DNA of 64,000 nucleotides. It comes from Gammaproteobacteria bacterium (GTDB taxonomy: Bacteria; Pseudomonadota; Gammaproteobacteria; Enterobacterales; Neiellaceae). This document shows positions 46,878 through 56,822 of this stretch, piece by piece (within the stretch, counting starts at the first letter, position 1; every line of letters starts with the position of its first letter). The notes under the pieces are model-generated. The model did not search any database. It was given only the letters and a program-made list of their open reading frames with translations, and was not told the origin of the DNA. The stretch lies in assembly GCA_017425245.1 (NCBI GenBank), contig JAFOOX010000045.1, forward strand, positions 41,996 through 105,995. The letters are read 5' to 3'. The translations under genes and the position numbers were made by a program.

Positions 46878-47459
46878 TTAGTCTCGCGTTGGGTAAATCC
46901 CTTCAAGCGCAATAATAAAATTCATGCCTAGGTAGGGATTGCGTACTGTCAAAGGATTACCTCCGCCTTGCAAGGTAGCATTTCCGGTAACTGTGGCATT
47001 AAAGGGTGCTAATGTCGTACCGCCTGGTGCGGCGCTATAAATATCAACTTCAGCACCAGCGGCACCATCATTCGTTGTTGACAACACTGAAGTGGCAGAA
47101 GGTGTCTTGCTGGTGCCTACAGTAGTATTGACGGGAATGGCAACAGATGCAGCGCCAGTAACTGGCAAGACCGCAGAAGGTAACTGCCCGGCAGTAAGAT
47201 TCACCTTCTCGACACCGGCAACTTGCCCCAGAGCAACATTACTTAATCCCTCCCCCGTCCCTGTACCCACAGGGGTACGGCTTTGCAGGTTAGGCAACCC
47301 AAAGGTTGTGGTGCCGTTGCCACCATAGGTGGTGCCGAGAATAGAGAAAAGCGCACTGTTAGTGGCAACTGCCAACAACTGCCCATTACAAAACGTCCAG
47401 CCACGTGGAGCAAAGGTACCGGCAAACATGCGAATTTCGCCAATAAATGGATCAGACAT
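46878..47459 (-). CDS. Phage tail collar domain protein (microcystin-dependent-protein-like)
   Basis: A 193-residue protein starting MSDPFIGEIRMFAGTFAPRGW, with FCNGQLL, GTTYGGNGTTTFGLPNLQSRTPVG and a C-terminal NPYLGMNFIIALEGI. This is the collar-domain family often annotated as tail protein or MdpB in bacteria without a prophage; the function is not settled. Two consecutive ATG codons occur; the second (47459) is better spaced from AAGGAG. It is 86 bases upstream of the giant surface gene, on the same strand, and downstream of a GNAT gene, a pairing often seen for this family. Confidence 0.88.
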   Translation of the reverse strand: MSDPFIGEIRMFAGTFAPRGWTFCNGQLLAVATNSALFSILGTTYGGNGTTTFGLPNLQSRTPVGTGTGEGLSNVALGQVAGVEKVNLTAGQLPSAVLPVTGAASVAIPVNTTVGTSKTPSATSVLSTTNDGAAGAEVDIYSAAPGGTTLAPFNATVTGNATLQGGGNPLTVRNPYLGMNFIIALEGIYPTRD

Positions 47460-47744
47460 CATTCTCTCCTTGTCTCGGTTTAAGATTAGTTAAAGCACAC
47501 AAATGAGCCCTGGGGTTCAACAGATTCGAGCCACCTCCTTAATCCGTTCAAAAAGCATAACCCACATTGAAAATCACGCTTCCCCACAAAATAAGCAGCC
47601 CAACTCCACGCAATGTCCTGCAAAACACCATTCAGCCACATCCTCTACCAACCCAGTTCACCAAACAACCCCGCCATCACGTTAACGAACAGCCGCTCAT
47701 TATCCAATCACGCGCCACAATAAAAGCGCTCCGACATTTAATCA

Positions 47745-48230
47745 TCAACGCCACAACAACCTATCGTGCGTCGCCGAGGATTCAAAAACAACAAATCCAA
47801 GGCCAATATACAATTTTTTCGCACGAACATTATGGTGATCAACCATAAGACTCAAGGGAATTAGCTGTTGCTCTGAAATTCTTTTTAATGCGTGTAGCAA
47901 TGCTGAACCAAACCCCTTGCCGCGCTCATCCTTCATCAGCGCCACATCAATAACATGAAGGCTTTCAGCGGTATTGTTTATAACAATCTTGCCAATGGGG
48001 CCACCATAAGCCTCGATGATTAAGGTTTCTGCCTGAGGGAATGAGGACGTGTAAGCTGCCTGCTGAGCCTGGAATTGTTGCTTGATGAGAAAATCAACCT
48101 GAGGTTTTGGCGCAGGTATGGCGTAAAGATAGTCGCGCGTGGATGCAAACAACACTTCCGCAAACTCGTCATCTCGCGGCTGCATCACTCGTAGCGCTAA
48201 CCCAAAAGGCAAGGAGATGTCAGTAAACAC
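47745..48230 (-). CDS. GNAT family N-acetyltransferase
   Basis: A 161-residue acetyltransferase. The acetyl-CoA loop is DERGKGFGSALLHAL, preceded by the strand VIDVALMKD and followed by DHHNVRAKKLYIGLGF. The substrate is unknown. The start is a GTG at 48230 behind AAAGGGG. Base composition is clearly more AT-rich than the flanking housekeeping genes, suggesting acquisition. The 285 bases between it and the collar gene hold no gene and are strikingly poor in G on the plus strand. Confidence 0.85.
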   Translation of the reverse strand: MFTDISLPFGLALRVMQPRDDEFAEVLFASTRDYLYAIPAPKPQVDFLIKQQFQAQQAAYTSSFPQAETLIIEAYGGPIGKIVINNTAESLHVIDVALMKDERGKGFGSALLHALKRISEQQLIPLSLMVDHHNVRAKKLYIGLGFVVFESSATHDRLLWR

Positions 48231-49033
48231 TTATAACCCCTTTAAAAAATCACCCGCCAATTTAAGTGAGCAGGCATATGCCGTTCTTAGCTTGGTATTG
48301 ATTTCCGCATGCTCCACAGAGGTAAAGGTCCGCCATAAAAATTTGCGGCTTTCTCCCTGAGGAGGATGCTGTTGGCTAACTGATGAGTTAGCGGACAACA
48401 CATTAAAAGCTATAGGCTTGAGTAAGGGAGAAGTGCGTTTATAAAATCCAACGGCCATTAGGTTCAAACTCCTTTTTGTGTGTGGCTGCTTTAAAAATTA
48501 AGCCCGCTCGCCGCCGAAAAAAAGGAAGCAACGAACACTGGTCAAATGATGAGCCCCTTGGTGAGGTCAATCCGGCCCGGTTCAACTCAACGGGCAGATG
48601 AGCAAGCTCTTGGTCGTTGGCGGTTAATGACGTTGTGGCAGGCAGATAATGATCACGGAGTACGCCCCCCACAGGGTGGCGAGGGTGACTCACAAGGTGG
48701 CACAAAGGCAAGGCTGACATCAGGTCCATCAACCAGCTCATGACAGGCCTCCACTCGTAACACCCTGATGATAACCGGCGCCGCCCGTTCCACTGGCGCG
48801 CAGTGGGGCTCCTTACGGCGATGATAGGTGCGGTGTTGGTTCAACTACGGACAATTCTCAACATCCCAACCATGATCTGCCGCGAGCGAGAAACGCGAAA
48901 GGAAGGATAGTCTTGCTCGCGGATTCTAGACCTGTTTCAAATCAAATCATGACAAGTGGCTCGCCAGCGGCCTTGTGATCCGCAACGCGCCTCACCGCGC
49001 GCTTGTGGTCTCAATCACAGGTAGAGAACGGGC

Positions 49034-49049
49034 TGTCGCAAAGCTGACA
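49034..49049 (+). promoter_or_regulatory. NifA upstream activator site 1
   Basis: TGT, ten bases, ACA: a perfect TGT-N10-ACA match, 141 bases before the nifE start. Confidence 0.82.
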
Positions 49050-49056
49050 CAGGCGC

Positions 49057-49072
49057 TGTGTCAGAGCCGACA
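49057..49072 (+). promoter_or_regulatory. NifA upstream activator site 2
   Basis: A second perfect TGT-N10-ACA, centred 23 bases from the first, about two helical turns, so both lie on nearly the same DNA face. Confidence 0.82.
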
Positions 49073-49121
49073 ATTTGCCACGCAACAAGCCTAACCGTAT
49101 GATTATTAATGTATGAACAGC

Positions 49122-49137
49122 GTGCACGGGGTTTGCA
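49122..49137 (+). promoter_or_regulatory. Candidate sigma-54 promoter of nifE
   Basis: GTGCACG-GGGT-TTGCA: the CACG and TTGCA parts match the -24/-12 consensus and the spacing is right, but the -24 GG is TG. It is 50-90 bases downstream of two NifA sites, with an AT-rich stretch between that could bind IHF. Confidence 0.55.
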
Positions 49138-49174
49138 GCGGCGATCGGTAGCCCATACCAACGCAGGACCCTCC

Positions 49175-50584
49175 ATGAAGCGCAGCGATCTTATTGCCCT
49201 GCAACAGGAACCCGCCTGCAACCACAGCAAGGTGGCTGAAAAGAGCGGCTGCAGCCGCCCGGTGCCGGGAGCCACGGCCGGGGGTTGCGCCTTTGATGGC
49301 GCCCAGATCGCGCTGCTGCCGATTGCCGATGTCGCCCATATCATCCACGGCCCCATCGCCTGTGCCGGTAACACTTGGGATAACCGTGGCAGCCGCTCCA
49401 GCGGAGCACTACTGTACAAACACGGCCTGACCACCGACCTGAGCGAGCAGGATGTGATCATGGGCCGGGGCGAGAAGCGGCTGCTGCACGGCATCCGCCA
49501 GGCGATCGACAGCTTCGCCCCCGCCGCCGTGTTCGTTTACAACACCTGTGTACCAGCACTTGAGGGTGACGACATCGAGGCGGTGTGCCGCACCGCCCAA
49601 GAGCTGTGGGGCACGCCGGTGGTGGCGGTCGATTGCGCCGGTTTTTATGGCTCGAAGAATTTTGGTAACCGCATCGCTGGCGAGGCGATGGTCAAGCAGG
49701 TGATCGGTACGCGCGAGCCGCCGCCCAAACCCCTGACCCCAAGCGGCAAGCCGGTGCGCGATATTGCGCTGGTGGGCGAATTCAACATTGCCGGCGAGTT
49801 CTGGCACGTCGCCCCGCTGTTTGATCAGCTCGGGCTGCGCCTGCTCTGCTGCCTGGCTGGTGATGCCCGTTTTGCCGAAGTGCAGATGATGCACCGGGCC
49901 GAGGCGCTGATGGTCGTCTGCTCCAAGGCGATGGTGAATGTCGCCCGCCAGCTGCAGCAGCGCTATCAAGTGCCCTGGTTTGAGGGCAGTTTTTACGGCA
50001 TCACTGATACCTCATCAGCGCTGCGTGATTTCGCCCGTCTACTTGATGACGCCGAGCTGAGCGCCGTCACTGAAGCGCTGATCGCCCGCGAAGAGGCCGC
50101 CATCAAGGCGAAACTGGCCCCCTATCGCGCCCGGCTGGCGGGCAAGCGGGTGCTGCTCTACACCGGCGGAGTCAAAAGCTGGTCGGTGGTGTCGGCCCTG
50201 CAGGAGCTGGGGATGGTGGTGGTGGCCACCGGCACCCGCAAATCGACCGAAGAGGACAAGGCACGCATCCGCGAGCTGATGGGCGATGAGGCGACATTTC
50301 TGGAAAGCGGCAGCGCCAGCGCCATTCTCAAGATGGCCCGCGACCATCACGCCGATCTGCTGATCGCCGGTGGCCGCAACATGTACACCGCCCTAAAGGC
50401 CCGCCTGCCCTTTCTGGATATCAACCAGGAGCGTGAATTCGCCTATGCCGGATATGCCGGCATGCTCACCCTGGCCGAACGGCTGGTGGCCTCGCTCGAT
50501 TGCCCCATCTGGCCACTGGTACGCCAGAGCGCCCCTTGGCACGGACAACCTTTGGCCAGCGACAGCTGCGGGAGCCCGGCATGA
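49175..50584 (+). CDS. nifE: Nitrogenase iron-molybdenum cofactor biosynthesis protein NifE
   Basis: A 469-residue scaffold subunit, homologous to NifD, on which the NifB-derived cluster is matured to FeMo-co together with NifN. Cysteines at 38 (GGCAFDG), 63 ([12 protein letters not shown]) and 125 (VYNTCVPAL) sit within one residue of the positions that ligate the permanent [4Fe-4S] cluster in Azotobacter NifE. The start at 49175 ([10 protein letters not shown]) has AGGA upstream; a longer frame from 49109 would begin before the promoter. The stop overlaps nifN in an ATGA. Regulated, by inference, by NifA and sigma-54. Confidence 0.95.
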   Translation: MKRSDLIALQQEPACNHSKVAEKSGCSRPVPGATAGGCAFDGAQIALLPIADVAHIIHGPIACAGNTWDNRGSRSSGALLYKHGLTTDLSEQDVIMGRGEKRLLHGIRQAIDSFAPAAVFVYNTCVPALEGDDIEAVCRTAQELWGTPVVAVDCAGFYGSKNFGNRIAGEAMVKQVIGTREPPPKPLTPSGKPVRDIALVGEFNIAGEFWHVAPLFDQLGLRLLCCLAGDARFAEVQMMHRAEALMVVCSKAMVNVARQLQQRYQVPWFEGSFYGITDTSSALRDFARLLDDAELSAVTEALIAREEAAIKAKLAPYRARLAGKRVLLYTGGVKSWSVVSALQELGMVVVATGTRKSTEEDKARIRELMGDEATFLESGSASAILKMARDHHADLLIAGGRNMYTALKARLPFLDINQEREFAYAGYAGMLTLAERLVASLDCPIWPLVRQSAPWHGQPLASDSCGSPA

Positions 50585-51984
50585 ACGACATTCGCAAACG
50601 CACCACGCCGTTAAGCGTCGATCCGCTGAAAACCAGTGCTGCCACCGGCGCTACATTGGCAGTGATGGGGGTGGATAGCGCCATCCCGCTGCTGCATGGC
50701 TCGCAGGGCTGTGCCGCCTTCGCCAAGGTGTTCTTTGTCCAACACTTCCGCGAACCGCTGCCGATTCAAACCACCGCCATTGACGCCATCGCCGCAGTCA
50801 TGGGCAGCGATGACAACGCCGATGGCGCCCTCAAACTGCTGGCAGAACGGAACCGGCCTGAGGTGATTGCCCTGATCAGCTCAGGGCTGACCGAGATGCA
50901 AGGCTGCGATCTGGGGCGGTTAAAACGCGAATTCAGCGCCCGCCACCCCGAACTGGCGGCCACGGCGGTGGTCACCATCAGCGCCCCGGATTTCTGCGGC
51001 AGTTTCGAGACTGGCTATGCCGCCGCCGTCGATGCATTGCTGCGCCAGCTGGTCCGCCCCCTGCCCCGGCCGCAACGGCGCGCCAACCAGATCAACCTGT
51101 TGTTGACCAGCGCCCTGACCGCCAGCGATGTGGAGCGGATAAAAGGCTACGTCAGTGCCTTTGGCCTGAACGCCATCATCCTGCCGGATATCAGCCTGAC
51201 CCTCGATGGCCATCTCGACGATGCCCATTTCAACCCCACGGCCACGGGCGGCTGTCACCGGCTGGAGATCGCCGAGATGGGGGCCAGCTGTGCCACCATC
51301 GTCATCGGCCAATCGCTGGCGGCCAGTGGCGAGTGGCTTGGCGAACACTACGCCATGCCGGTTCATCAGTTCGACCATTTAGGCGGACTGACGGCCACCG
51401 ACCGCTTTATCCAGCTGCTGGCCACCCTGTCGGGGCGGCCGGTGCCGGCCAGCATCGACCGCGCCCGCCGCCGCTATCAAGATGCCCTGCTCGATGCTCA
51501 CTTTCTGCTCAGTCAGCGGCCGGTGGCGCTGGCAGGTGAAGGTGATGAACTGGCGCTGTGGTACGGCGTGCTGGCCGAAGTCGGCTGCCCGTTGAACGCG
51601 GCTTTGGCCCCCACCGCCAGCCCGGCGCTGGCGGCTCTGCCGGCGGGTACACGCATCGCCGCCGATCTGGGGTTGCTGGAGGCACATCTGGAACAGCACC
51701 CCGCTGCATTGCTCGTTGGCAACAGCCACTGCCGCACCCCGGCCGCCCGCCTTGGCCTGCCGCTGCTGCGCCGTGGCTTTCCGCTCTATGACTGGCTGGG
51801 GGCCAGCGATCTGGCCAGTGCCGGCTATGAGGGCGGACGGGCGCTGCTGTTCGCCTGCGCTAACCTGCTCAATCAGCATGAAGACGCCGCCGTCGCCCCC
51901 TATCGCTCACCCTATGCGGTATGCGCCGACAAACTGCCAACCGCTAGCGCCCACCCAGCCGCTTGTATCAAGGAGGCATCATGA
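50581..51984 (+). CDS. nifN: Nitrogenase iron-molybdenum cofactor biosynthesis protein NifN
   Basis: A 467-residue NifK homologue that forms the NifEN tetramer. Its single scaffold cluster cysteine lies at residue 44 in [11 protein letters not shown], the same position as in Azotobacter NifN, and the extra P-cluster cysteines of NifK are missing, as expected. It overlaps nifE by four bases and nifX by four bases, so the three proteins are probably made in fixed proportion. Confidence 0.95.
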   Translation: MNDIRKRTTPLSVDPLKTSAATGATLAVMGVDSAIPLLHGSQGCAAFAKVFFVQHFREPLPIQTTAIDAIAAVMGSDDNADGALKLLAERNRPEVIALISSGLTEMQGCDLGRLKREFSARHPELAATAVVTISAPDFCGSFETGYAAAVDALLRQLVRPLPRPQRRANQINLLLTSALTASDVERIKGYVSAFGLNAIILPDISLTLDGHLDDAHFNPTATGGCHRLEIAEMGASCATIVIGQSLAASGEWLGEHYAMPVHQFDHLGGLTATDRFIQLLATLSGRPVPASIDRARRRYQDALLDAHFLLSQRPVALAGEGDELALWYGVLAEVGCPLNAALAPTASPALAALPAGTRIAADLGLLEAHLEQHPAALLVGNSHCRTPAARLGLPLLRRGFPLYDWLGASDLASAGYEGGRALLFACANLLNQHEDAAVAPYRSPYAVCADKLPTASAHPAACIKEAS

Positions 51985-52484
51985 GCCCCTTTAGCCGCCA
52001 GTTGCGGGTGGTCAATGATCAGCCGGCGAGTGAGCAGGCCGATTCGCCCACCCTGCGCATCGCCTTTGCCACCAGCGACAAGCAGCGAGTGGACGAACAT
52101 TTCGGCAGCTGCACCTGCCTGCAGATTCTGGCCGTCAGCGCCCGCCACCACCAACTCGATACCCTGTGCACCTTCACCGTCGGCCCCAATGGCCATGACG
52201 ACGGCAAGCTGCTGGCGCGGCTAGTCGCCCTCGATGGCTGCGATGCCGTCTATTGCTTGGCCATTGGCCCTTCGGCCATTCGCCAGCTGATCAGCGCTGG
52301 TATTCAGCCGGTGCGGCTGGAGCAGCCCGCCACCATCGCCATTCTGGTCGCCGAACTGCAGCAGCAACTGCGCGGCAGCCCGTCCGGCTGGCTGGCCCGC
52401 ACGCTGGCCCTCAAAGGGCGCAGCCAAGAGAACCGCCTGCACGCGCTTGCCGCCGACGGCTGGCAGGAGCAGGACAATTTTTGA
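51981..52484 (+). CDS. nifX: NifX, FeMo-co precursor carrier
   Basis: A 167-residue dinitrogenase-iron-molybdenum-cofactor-binding-fold protein that stores and passes the NifEN-bound precursor. It has the family pattern RIAFATSDKQRVDEHFGSC near residues 26-44, and GCDAVYCLAIGPSAIRQL in the C-terminal half. A strong AAGGAGG precedes the ATG at 51981. It begins four bases inside nifN. The small DUF269/DUF683 genes that often follow nifX are absent. Confidence 0.94.
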   Translation: MSPFSRQLRVVNDQPASEQADSPTLRIAFATSDKQRVDEHFGSCTCLQILAVSARHHQLDTLCTFTVGPNGHDDGKLLARLVALDGCDAVYCLAIGPSAIRQLISAGIQPVRLEQPATIAILVAELQQQLRGSPSGWLARTLALKGRSQENRLHALAADGWQEQDNF

Positions 52485-52511
52485 ATCAACCTTGAACAAC
52501 GGAGCACAGAG

Positions 52512-52793
52512 ATGAGCAGCATTGCCCTGACCCGCGGCGGTACCCCTTGGGACCCCCAATACGTTACCGCCATTAACCAGAAAACCTGCATCGGCTGTGG
52601 TCGCTGCTACAAGGCCTGTTCACGTAACGTGTTCGACCTGGTAGAGCGTGAGAACGACGATGACGACGAGGATGATGTTGCCATGGTGATGAGCCTGGCC
52701 AACGCCGCCGATTGCATCGGCTGCTCGGCCTGCAGCCGCGTCTGCCCCAAGGCCTGCCATACCCACACCGCAGCGTCGGTATTAATGGCTTAA
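52512..52793 (+). CDS. fdxB: Nif-specific ferredoxin III (FdxB), 2[4Fe-4S]
   Basis: A 93-residue ferredoxin. Cluster ligands are C26, C29, C32 and C36 ([11 protein letters not shown]) and C68, C71, C74 and C78 ([11 protein letters not shown]). An acidic insert (residues 48-55, DD-E-rich) separates the two motifs, as in other FdxB proteins. It is thought to donate electrons for FeMo-co synthesis or nitrogenase. It lies 27 bases after nifX, with GGAG before the start, and is the last gene of the unit. Confidence 0.94.
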   Translation: MSSIALTRGGTPWDPQYVTAINQKTCIGCGRCYKACSRNVFDLVERENDDDDEDDVAMVMSLANAADCIGCSACSRVCPKACHTHTAASVLMA

Positions 52794-52823
52794 GCCAGCG
52801 ACTGCCCGGCAGCTTGATAAACA

Positions 52824-52849
52824 ACAACGGCGCCCGCAGGCGCCGTTGT
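52824..52849. terminator. Hairpin between converging fdxB and proA
   Basis: An 11-bp perfect stem (52824-52834 with 52839-52849) and a CGCA loop. On the minus strand it is followed by a T-rich tail (TGTTTATC), so it fits best as the proA terminator; it probably also ends the nif transcript. Confidence 0.75.
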
Positions 52850-52866
52850 CATCCATCCGCAATCCG

Positions 52867-54129
52867 TCAACGACGGGTGGCGTAATCGCCGCGCGCCACC
52901 CATTTATAGGTGGTCAGCTCGGTCAGCCCCATCGGGCCGCGCGCATGCAGCTTCTGGGTGCTGACGGCCACTTCAGCGCCCAAGCCAAACTGGCCGCCAT
53001 CGGTGAAGCGGGTCGAAGCGTTGACGTAAACCGCCGCCGAGTTGACCTGATTGAGAAAGTGCTCGGCGCTCTGCACATCACTGGTGAGGATGCCGTCGCT
53101 GTGGTCGCAGCTGTGGGCGCGAATATGGGCAATGGCCTCGTCGATATCGGCCACCACCTTGATCCCCAGTACCAGCCCCAGCCATTCGGTATCAAAATCC
53201 TCAGGGCCGGCATCGGCCACCACCATACCAGCGGGCGGCGTGCCGAGAGCGGTGCGGGCCTCGGCGGTCAGCCGCAGTTCCACCCCTTTGGCCGCCAACG
53301 CAGCAGCTACCTGCGGGACAAAGCTGACCGCATCCTGACGTACCAGCAGGGTATCAAGGGCGTTGCAGGCGCTGGGGCGCTGCACCTTGGCGTTAACTAC
53401 CACCGCGATGGCGCGGGCAAAATCGGCGCTCGGCTCAATATAGAGGTGACAGATGCCCATGCCGCCGGTGATCACCGGGATGGTGCTCTGCTCTTTGCAC
53501 AGCTGGTGCAGGCCGGCGCCACCGCGCGGCACGATCATGTCCACGTACTTGTCGAGCTTGAGCAGTTCGCCCACCAGCGCCCGATCCGGGCTATCGATAA
53601 ACTGCACCGCGTCGGCCGGCAGGCCACAGCCATCGAGAGCAGTGCGGATCAGCTCGACCAGAATGCGGTTGGAATGGATGGTCTCTTTGCCGCCGCGCAG
53701 GATGGCGGCATTGCCGGTTTTCAGCGCCAGCCCGGCGATGTCGATGGTGACGTTGGGGCGAGCTTCATAGATCACCCCGAGTACGCCGATCGGCACCCGC
53801 CGGCGGCACAGGCGCAGGCCATTATCCAGCACCTTGCCATCCAGCTCTTCACCCACAGGATCGGCCAGACGGGCAACGGCGCGCAGATCATTGGCCAGCC
53901 CCTGCACCCGGCTGCTGTTGAGCAGCAGCCGGTCGCGCAGCGCCGGCGAGACTCCATTGCCATCGGCAATCGCCAGATCTTCGGCGTTGGCGGCGAGAAT
54001 GGCCGCTTCACTGGCTTCCAGCTGATCAGCAATGGCCAGCAGGGCGCGGTTCTTGTCTGCGGTGGTGGTGGCAGCCAGCACGTAGCTGGCGGCCTTGGCC
54101 TGTTGCCCCATCAGTTGCAGGGTGGTCAT
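52867..54129 (-). CDS. proA: Gamma-glutamyl phosphate reductase
   Basis: A 420-residue aldehyde-dehydrogenase-fold enzyme that reduces glutamyl phosphate to glutamate semialdehyde in proline synthesis. The catalytic cysteine lies in [15 protein letters not shown], and [20 protein letters not shown] is the cofactor region. It follows proB by 50 bases with a strong AAGGAG site, forming the proBA operon. Confidence 0.96.
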   Translation of the reverse strand: MTTLQLMGQQAKAASYVLAATTTADKNRALLAIADQLEASEAAILAANAEDLAIADGNGVSPALRDRLLLNSSRVQGLANDLRAVARLADPVGEELDGKVLDNGLRLCRRRVPIGVLGVIYEARPNVTIDIAGLALKTGNAAILRGGKETIHSNRILVELIRTALDGCGLPADAVQFIDSPDRALVGELLKLDKYVDMIVPRGGAGLHQLCKEQSTIPVITGGMGICHLYIEPSADFARAIAVVVNAKVQRPSACNALDTLLVRQDAVSFVPQVAAALAAKGVELRLTAEARTALGTPPAGMVVADAGPEDFDTEWLGLVLGIKVVADIDEAIAHIRAHSCDHSDGILTSDVQSAEHFLNQVNSAAVYVNASTRFTDGGQFGLGAEVAVSTQKLHARGPMGLTELTTYKWVARGDYATRR

Positions 54130-54179
54130 CGGTTATCTCCTTGCTTGACCATCCGCAAGTGCGGATGGCGCTGGCTGCC

Positions 54180-55298
54180 CTAGAGCAGCACCAGATCGTC
54201 GCGGTGAATGGCCACCGGACCATAATCGTAGCCGAGACGCTGGGCGATCTCGGCGGAATGGCAACCGCAGATGCGGGCCAGATCAGCGGCGTCATAGCGG
54301 CTCAGGCCACGGCCAATCGAAGCGCCATCGGGGCTGAGCACCTCCACCACCTCGCCACGGCCAAAATCGCCGCACACTTCGACAATGCCCTTGGGCAGCA
54401 GGCTGGAGCCGCTATCGCGCATCGCCCGCACCGCACCGGCATCCACCCGCAGTTGGCCGCTGCTGGCCGGACCGGAGAACAGCCACTTCTTGCGCGCTTC
54501 CAGCGGCTGCTCCTGGGCGACAAAGCGGGTGCCGATGTCGTCGCCGGCTACCAGCCGGGTCACCACATCGGCCTGATGGCCGGGGGCAATGACCACGGTA
54601 ATACCGGCGCGACAGGCCACTTCCGCCGCCTGCAGCTTGGTAAACATGCCGCCTGTGCCGAGACCGCTGACGCTGCCACCGGCAATGCGCTTGAGGTTGT
54701 CGTCGATCACCCGCACTTCGCTGATCAGGGTGGCGGCCGGATCCTTACGCGGATCGGCGCTGTAAAGGCCATTGATATCGGTGAGCAGCATCAGCAGTTC
54801 GGCTTCGGCGAGAATGGCGGCGCGGGCCGACAGATTGTCGTTATCGCCGACCTTGATCTCAGCGGTGGCCACCGCATCGTTCTCGTTGATGATCGGGATG
54901 ATGCGATAGCGCAGCAAGGTCTGCAGGGTGTCGCGGGCATTGAGAAAACGCTCGCGATCTTCGAGATCGGCGCGGGTCAGCAGCATCTGGCCAACATGCA
55001 GGCCATAGATGTTGAACAGCTGCTCCCAGATCATCATCAGGTGGCTCTGCCCTACGGCCGCCAGCATCTGCTTGCTGGCCAGCCCGTCGGGCAGCTGCGG
55101 ATAGCCGAGATGCTCGCGGCCGGCGGCCACGGCGCCAGAGCTGACCACCACGATATCCATACCCTGGCGGTGCAGTGCGGCCAGCTGGCGCACCAGTTCC
55201 ACCATGTGGGCACGGTCAAGGCGGCGGCTGCCACCGGTGAGCACGCTGGTGCCCAGTTTGACCACGATGCGACGGCTACTGCGGACGGCCTCGGTCAT
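54180..55298 (-). CDS. proB: Glutamate 5-kinase
   Basis: A 372-residue enzyme with an N-terminal amino-acid-kinase domain ([31 protein letters not shown]) and a C-terminal PUA domain (from about 280). It phosphorylates glutamate and is normally feedback-inhibited by proline. It is the first gene of proBA, divergent from xseA, with about 150 bases between for both promoters. Confidence 0.96.
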   Translation of the reverse strand: MTEAVRSSRRIVVKLGTSVLTGGSRRLDRAHMVELVRQLAALHRQGMDIVVVSSGAVAAGREHLGYPQLPDGLASKQMLAAVGQSHLMMIWEQLFNIYGLHVGQMLLTRADLEDRERFLNARDTLQTLLRYRIIPIINENDAVATAEIKVGDNDNLSARAAILAEAELLMLLTDINGLYSADPRKDPAATLISEVRVIDDNLKRIAGGSVSGLGTGGMFTKLQAAEVACRAGITVVIAPGHQADVVTRLVAGDDIGTRFVAQEQPLEARKKWLFSGPASSGQLRVDAGAVRAMRDSGSSLLPKGIVEVCGDFGRGEVVEVLSPDGASIGRGLSRYDAADLARICGCHSAEIAQRLGYDYGPVAIHRDDLVLL

Positions 55299-55445
55299 GA
55301 CGCCAGTTCATCCATTCGTCAAGGGATGGGCAGGATACGCAATAGCCCCGGCCAGTGGCAAGGTAGGGTGACAGCCATCCCCAGCTGCATTTGCTGCACT
55401 TTCACGGCACACTGACCGCCGTCAATGCCAATGCCGGAGCCGCCC

Positions 55446-56807
55446 TTGGATCAACCTGTTTTCAGCGTATCGCGGCTGACCGCCGAAGTACGGGGTCTGC
55501 TCGAACAGAATCTGGGCCGGGTCTGGCTGCAGGGCGAGATCAGCAATCTGGTGCGGGCCGCCTCTGGCCACTGGTATTTCGCCCTCAAGGATGCCGGCGC
55601 CCAAGTGCGCTGTGCCATGTTCCGCCAGCGCAACCAGCGGGTGCGCACCCCGCCGCGCGACGGCGATGCGGTGCTGGTGCAGGCGCTGGTCAGCCTCTAT
55701 GAACCCCGTGGTGAGTTCCAGCTGGTGGTCGAGCAGCTGCTGCCAGCCGGCGAAGGGCTACTCAAGGCCCGCTTTGAGGCGCTCAAAGCCGAGCTGGCGG
55801 CCGAGGGGCTGTTTGATCCCCTGCGCAAACGACCGCTGCCAGAGCAGATCCGCACCATCGGCGTGGTCACCTCAGCCACCGGAGCGGCCATCCACGACAT
55901 CCTCACCGTGCTCAAACGGCGCGATCCAGGGTTGACGGTGATCCTCTACCCAACGCTGGTGCAGGGGGCGCAGGCGGCCGAGCAGATCGCCGCTGCCATC
56001 CGCACCGCCAACAGCCGTAACGAGGTGGATCTGCTGATCGTTGGCCGTGGCGGCGGCTCGGCCGAGGATCTGTTCTGCTTTAACGAAGCGCCGGTGGTGC
56101 GTGCCATTGCCGCCAGCCGGCTGCCGGTGGTCAGTGCCGTCGGCCATGAGGTGGATATCAGCCTCGCCGATCTGGCCGCCGATCTGCGCGCCGCCACCCC
56201 CTCGGCCGCCGCCGAACTGGTCAGCCGCGATCGCAGTCAGGATCGCCAGCGCCTAGCTCAGCTGGAGCTGCGCCTGAAAGCCGCCGCCGGCCGCCAGCTG
56301 CTGGCCCACCGCCAGCACTGGCAGCAGCTTTATCTGCGCCTGCAGCAGCAGGAGCCGGCGCGCAAGCTGGAGCAGCAGGCCCAGCGGCTGGATGAGCTGC
56401 ACAGCCGTCTGAGCCGCGCCCTTCACCAGCAGCTGACCGCTCAAGAGCAGCGGCTGAGCAGTACCCAGCGCCGCCTACAGCACGCCAGCCCCGAGCGTCA
56501 GCTGCTGCCGCTGGCGCAGCGCCTTAGCGAGCTCAGCCAGCGTGCCGAGCGCGCCCTGCTGGCCCGCCAGCAGGCGGCCAGTCAGCGCTTTGCTGCCGCC
56601 TGCGGCGCGCTGCAGCTGGTGAGCCCGCTCGCCACCCTAAGCCGTGGCTACGCCATCGCCTTTGATGGCGCCAGCGGCCAAGTAATGCGCAGCATCCAGG
56701 GCGCCCAGGTGGGCCAGCCGCTGCGCACCCGGCTGGCCGATGGTGAGCTGCTATCAACGGTCACCGCCGTGCAGCCGCTGGCCGGCGACTCTTCATCTAC
56801 GCCTTGA
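55446..56807 (+). CDS. xseA: Exodeoxyribonuclease VII large subunit
   Basis: A 453-residue subunit with an N-terminal OB-fold (VFSVSRLTAEVRGLL, SGHWYFALKD), the catalytic region with VTSATGAAIHDIL, RGGGSAEDLFCFN and AVGHEVDISLADL, and long C-terminal helices rich in Q and R. It degrades single-stranded DNA from either end together with XseB. The TTG at 55446 follows CCGGAG; ATG codons at 55425 and 55431 in the same frame have no ribosome site, so the start is uncertain. Confidence 0.94.
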   Translation: MDQPVFSVSRLTAEVRGLLEQNLGRVWLQGEISNLVRAASGHWYFALKDAGAQVRCAMFRQRNQRVRTPPRDGDAVLVQALVSLYEPRGEFQLVVEQLLPAGEGLLKARFEALKAELAAEGLFDPLRKRPLPEQIRTIGVVTSATGAAIHDILTVLKRRDPGLTVILYPTLVQGAQAAEQIAAAIRTANSRNEVDLLIVGRGGGSAEDLFCFNEAPVVRAIAASRLPVVSAVGHEVDISLADLAADLRAATPSAAAELVSRDRSQDRQRLAQLELRLKAAAGRQLLAHRQHWQQLYLRLQQQEPARKLEQQAQRLDELHSRLSRALHQQLTAQEQRLSSTQRRLQHASPERQLLPLAQRLSELSQRAERALLARQQAASQRFAAACGALQLVSPLATLSRGYAIAFDGASGQVMRSIQGAQVGQPLRTRLADGELLSTVTAVQPLAGDSSSTP

Positions 56808-56822
56808 TGTTCAGGAGTACCC

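Larger units (their letters stand above)
48231..49174. other. 944-base stretch without a confident gene, ending in the nifE control region
   Basis: From 48231 to about 48900 only short frames occur. A 78-residue minus frame (48467-48231) stops directly before the GNAT start but matches nothing recognised, and a 100-residue minus frame (48741-48439) looks like translated debris. A 7-bp hairpin GCTAACT-GATG-AGTTAGC lies near 48375-48392. From 49030 onward come the NifA-type sites and the nifE promoter region. Confidence 0.6.

Noticed and set aside
46878..47459. Tail-collar protein as evidence of a prophage
   Set aside because: No other phage structural, integrase or lysis gene is nearby; this family is common outside prophages.
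48375..48392. GCTAACT-GATG-AGTTAGC hairpin as an integron attC site
   Set aside because: Too short, lacks the paired R/L boxes and no integrase or cassette structure is seen.
48439..48741. 100-codon minus frame in the gap before nifE
   Set aside because: No ribosome site and no similarity recognised; composition resembles translated non-coding DNA.
52846..54183. 445-codon plus-strand frame opposite proA
   Set aside because: Shadow of proA; no recognisable domains and no ribosome site.
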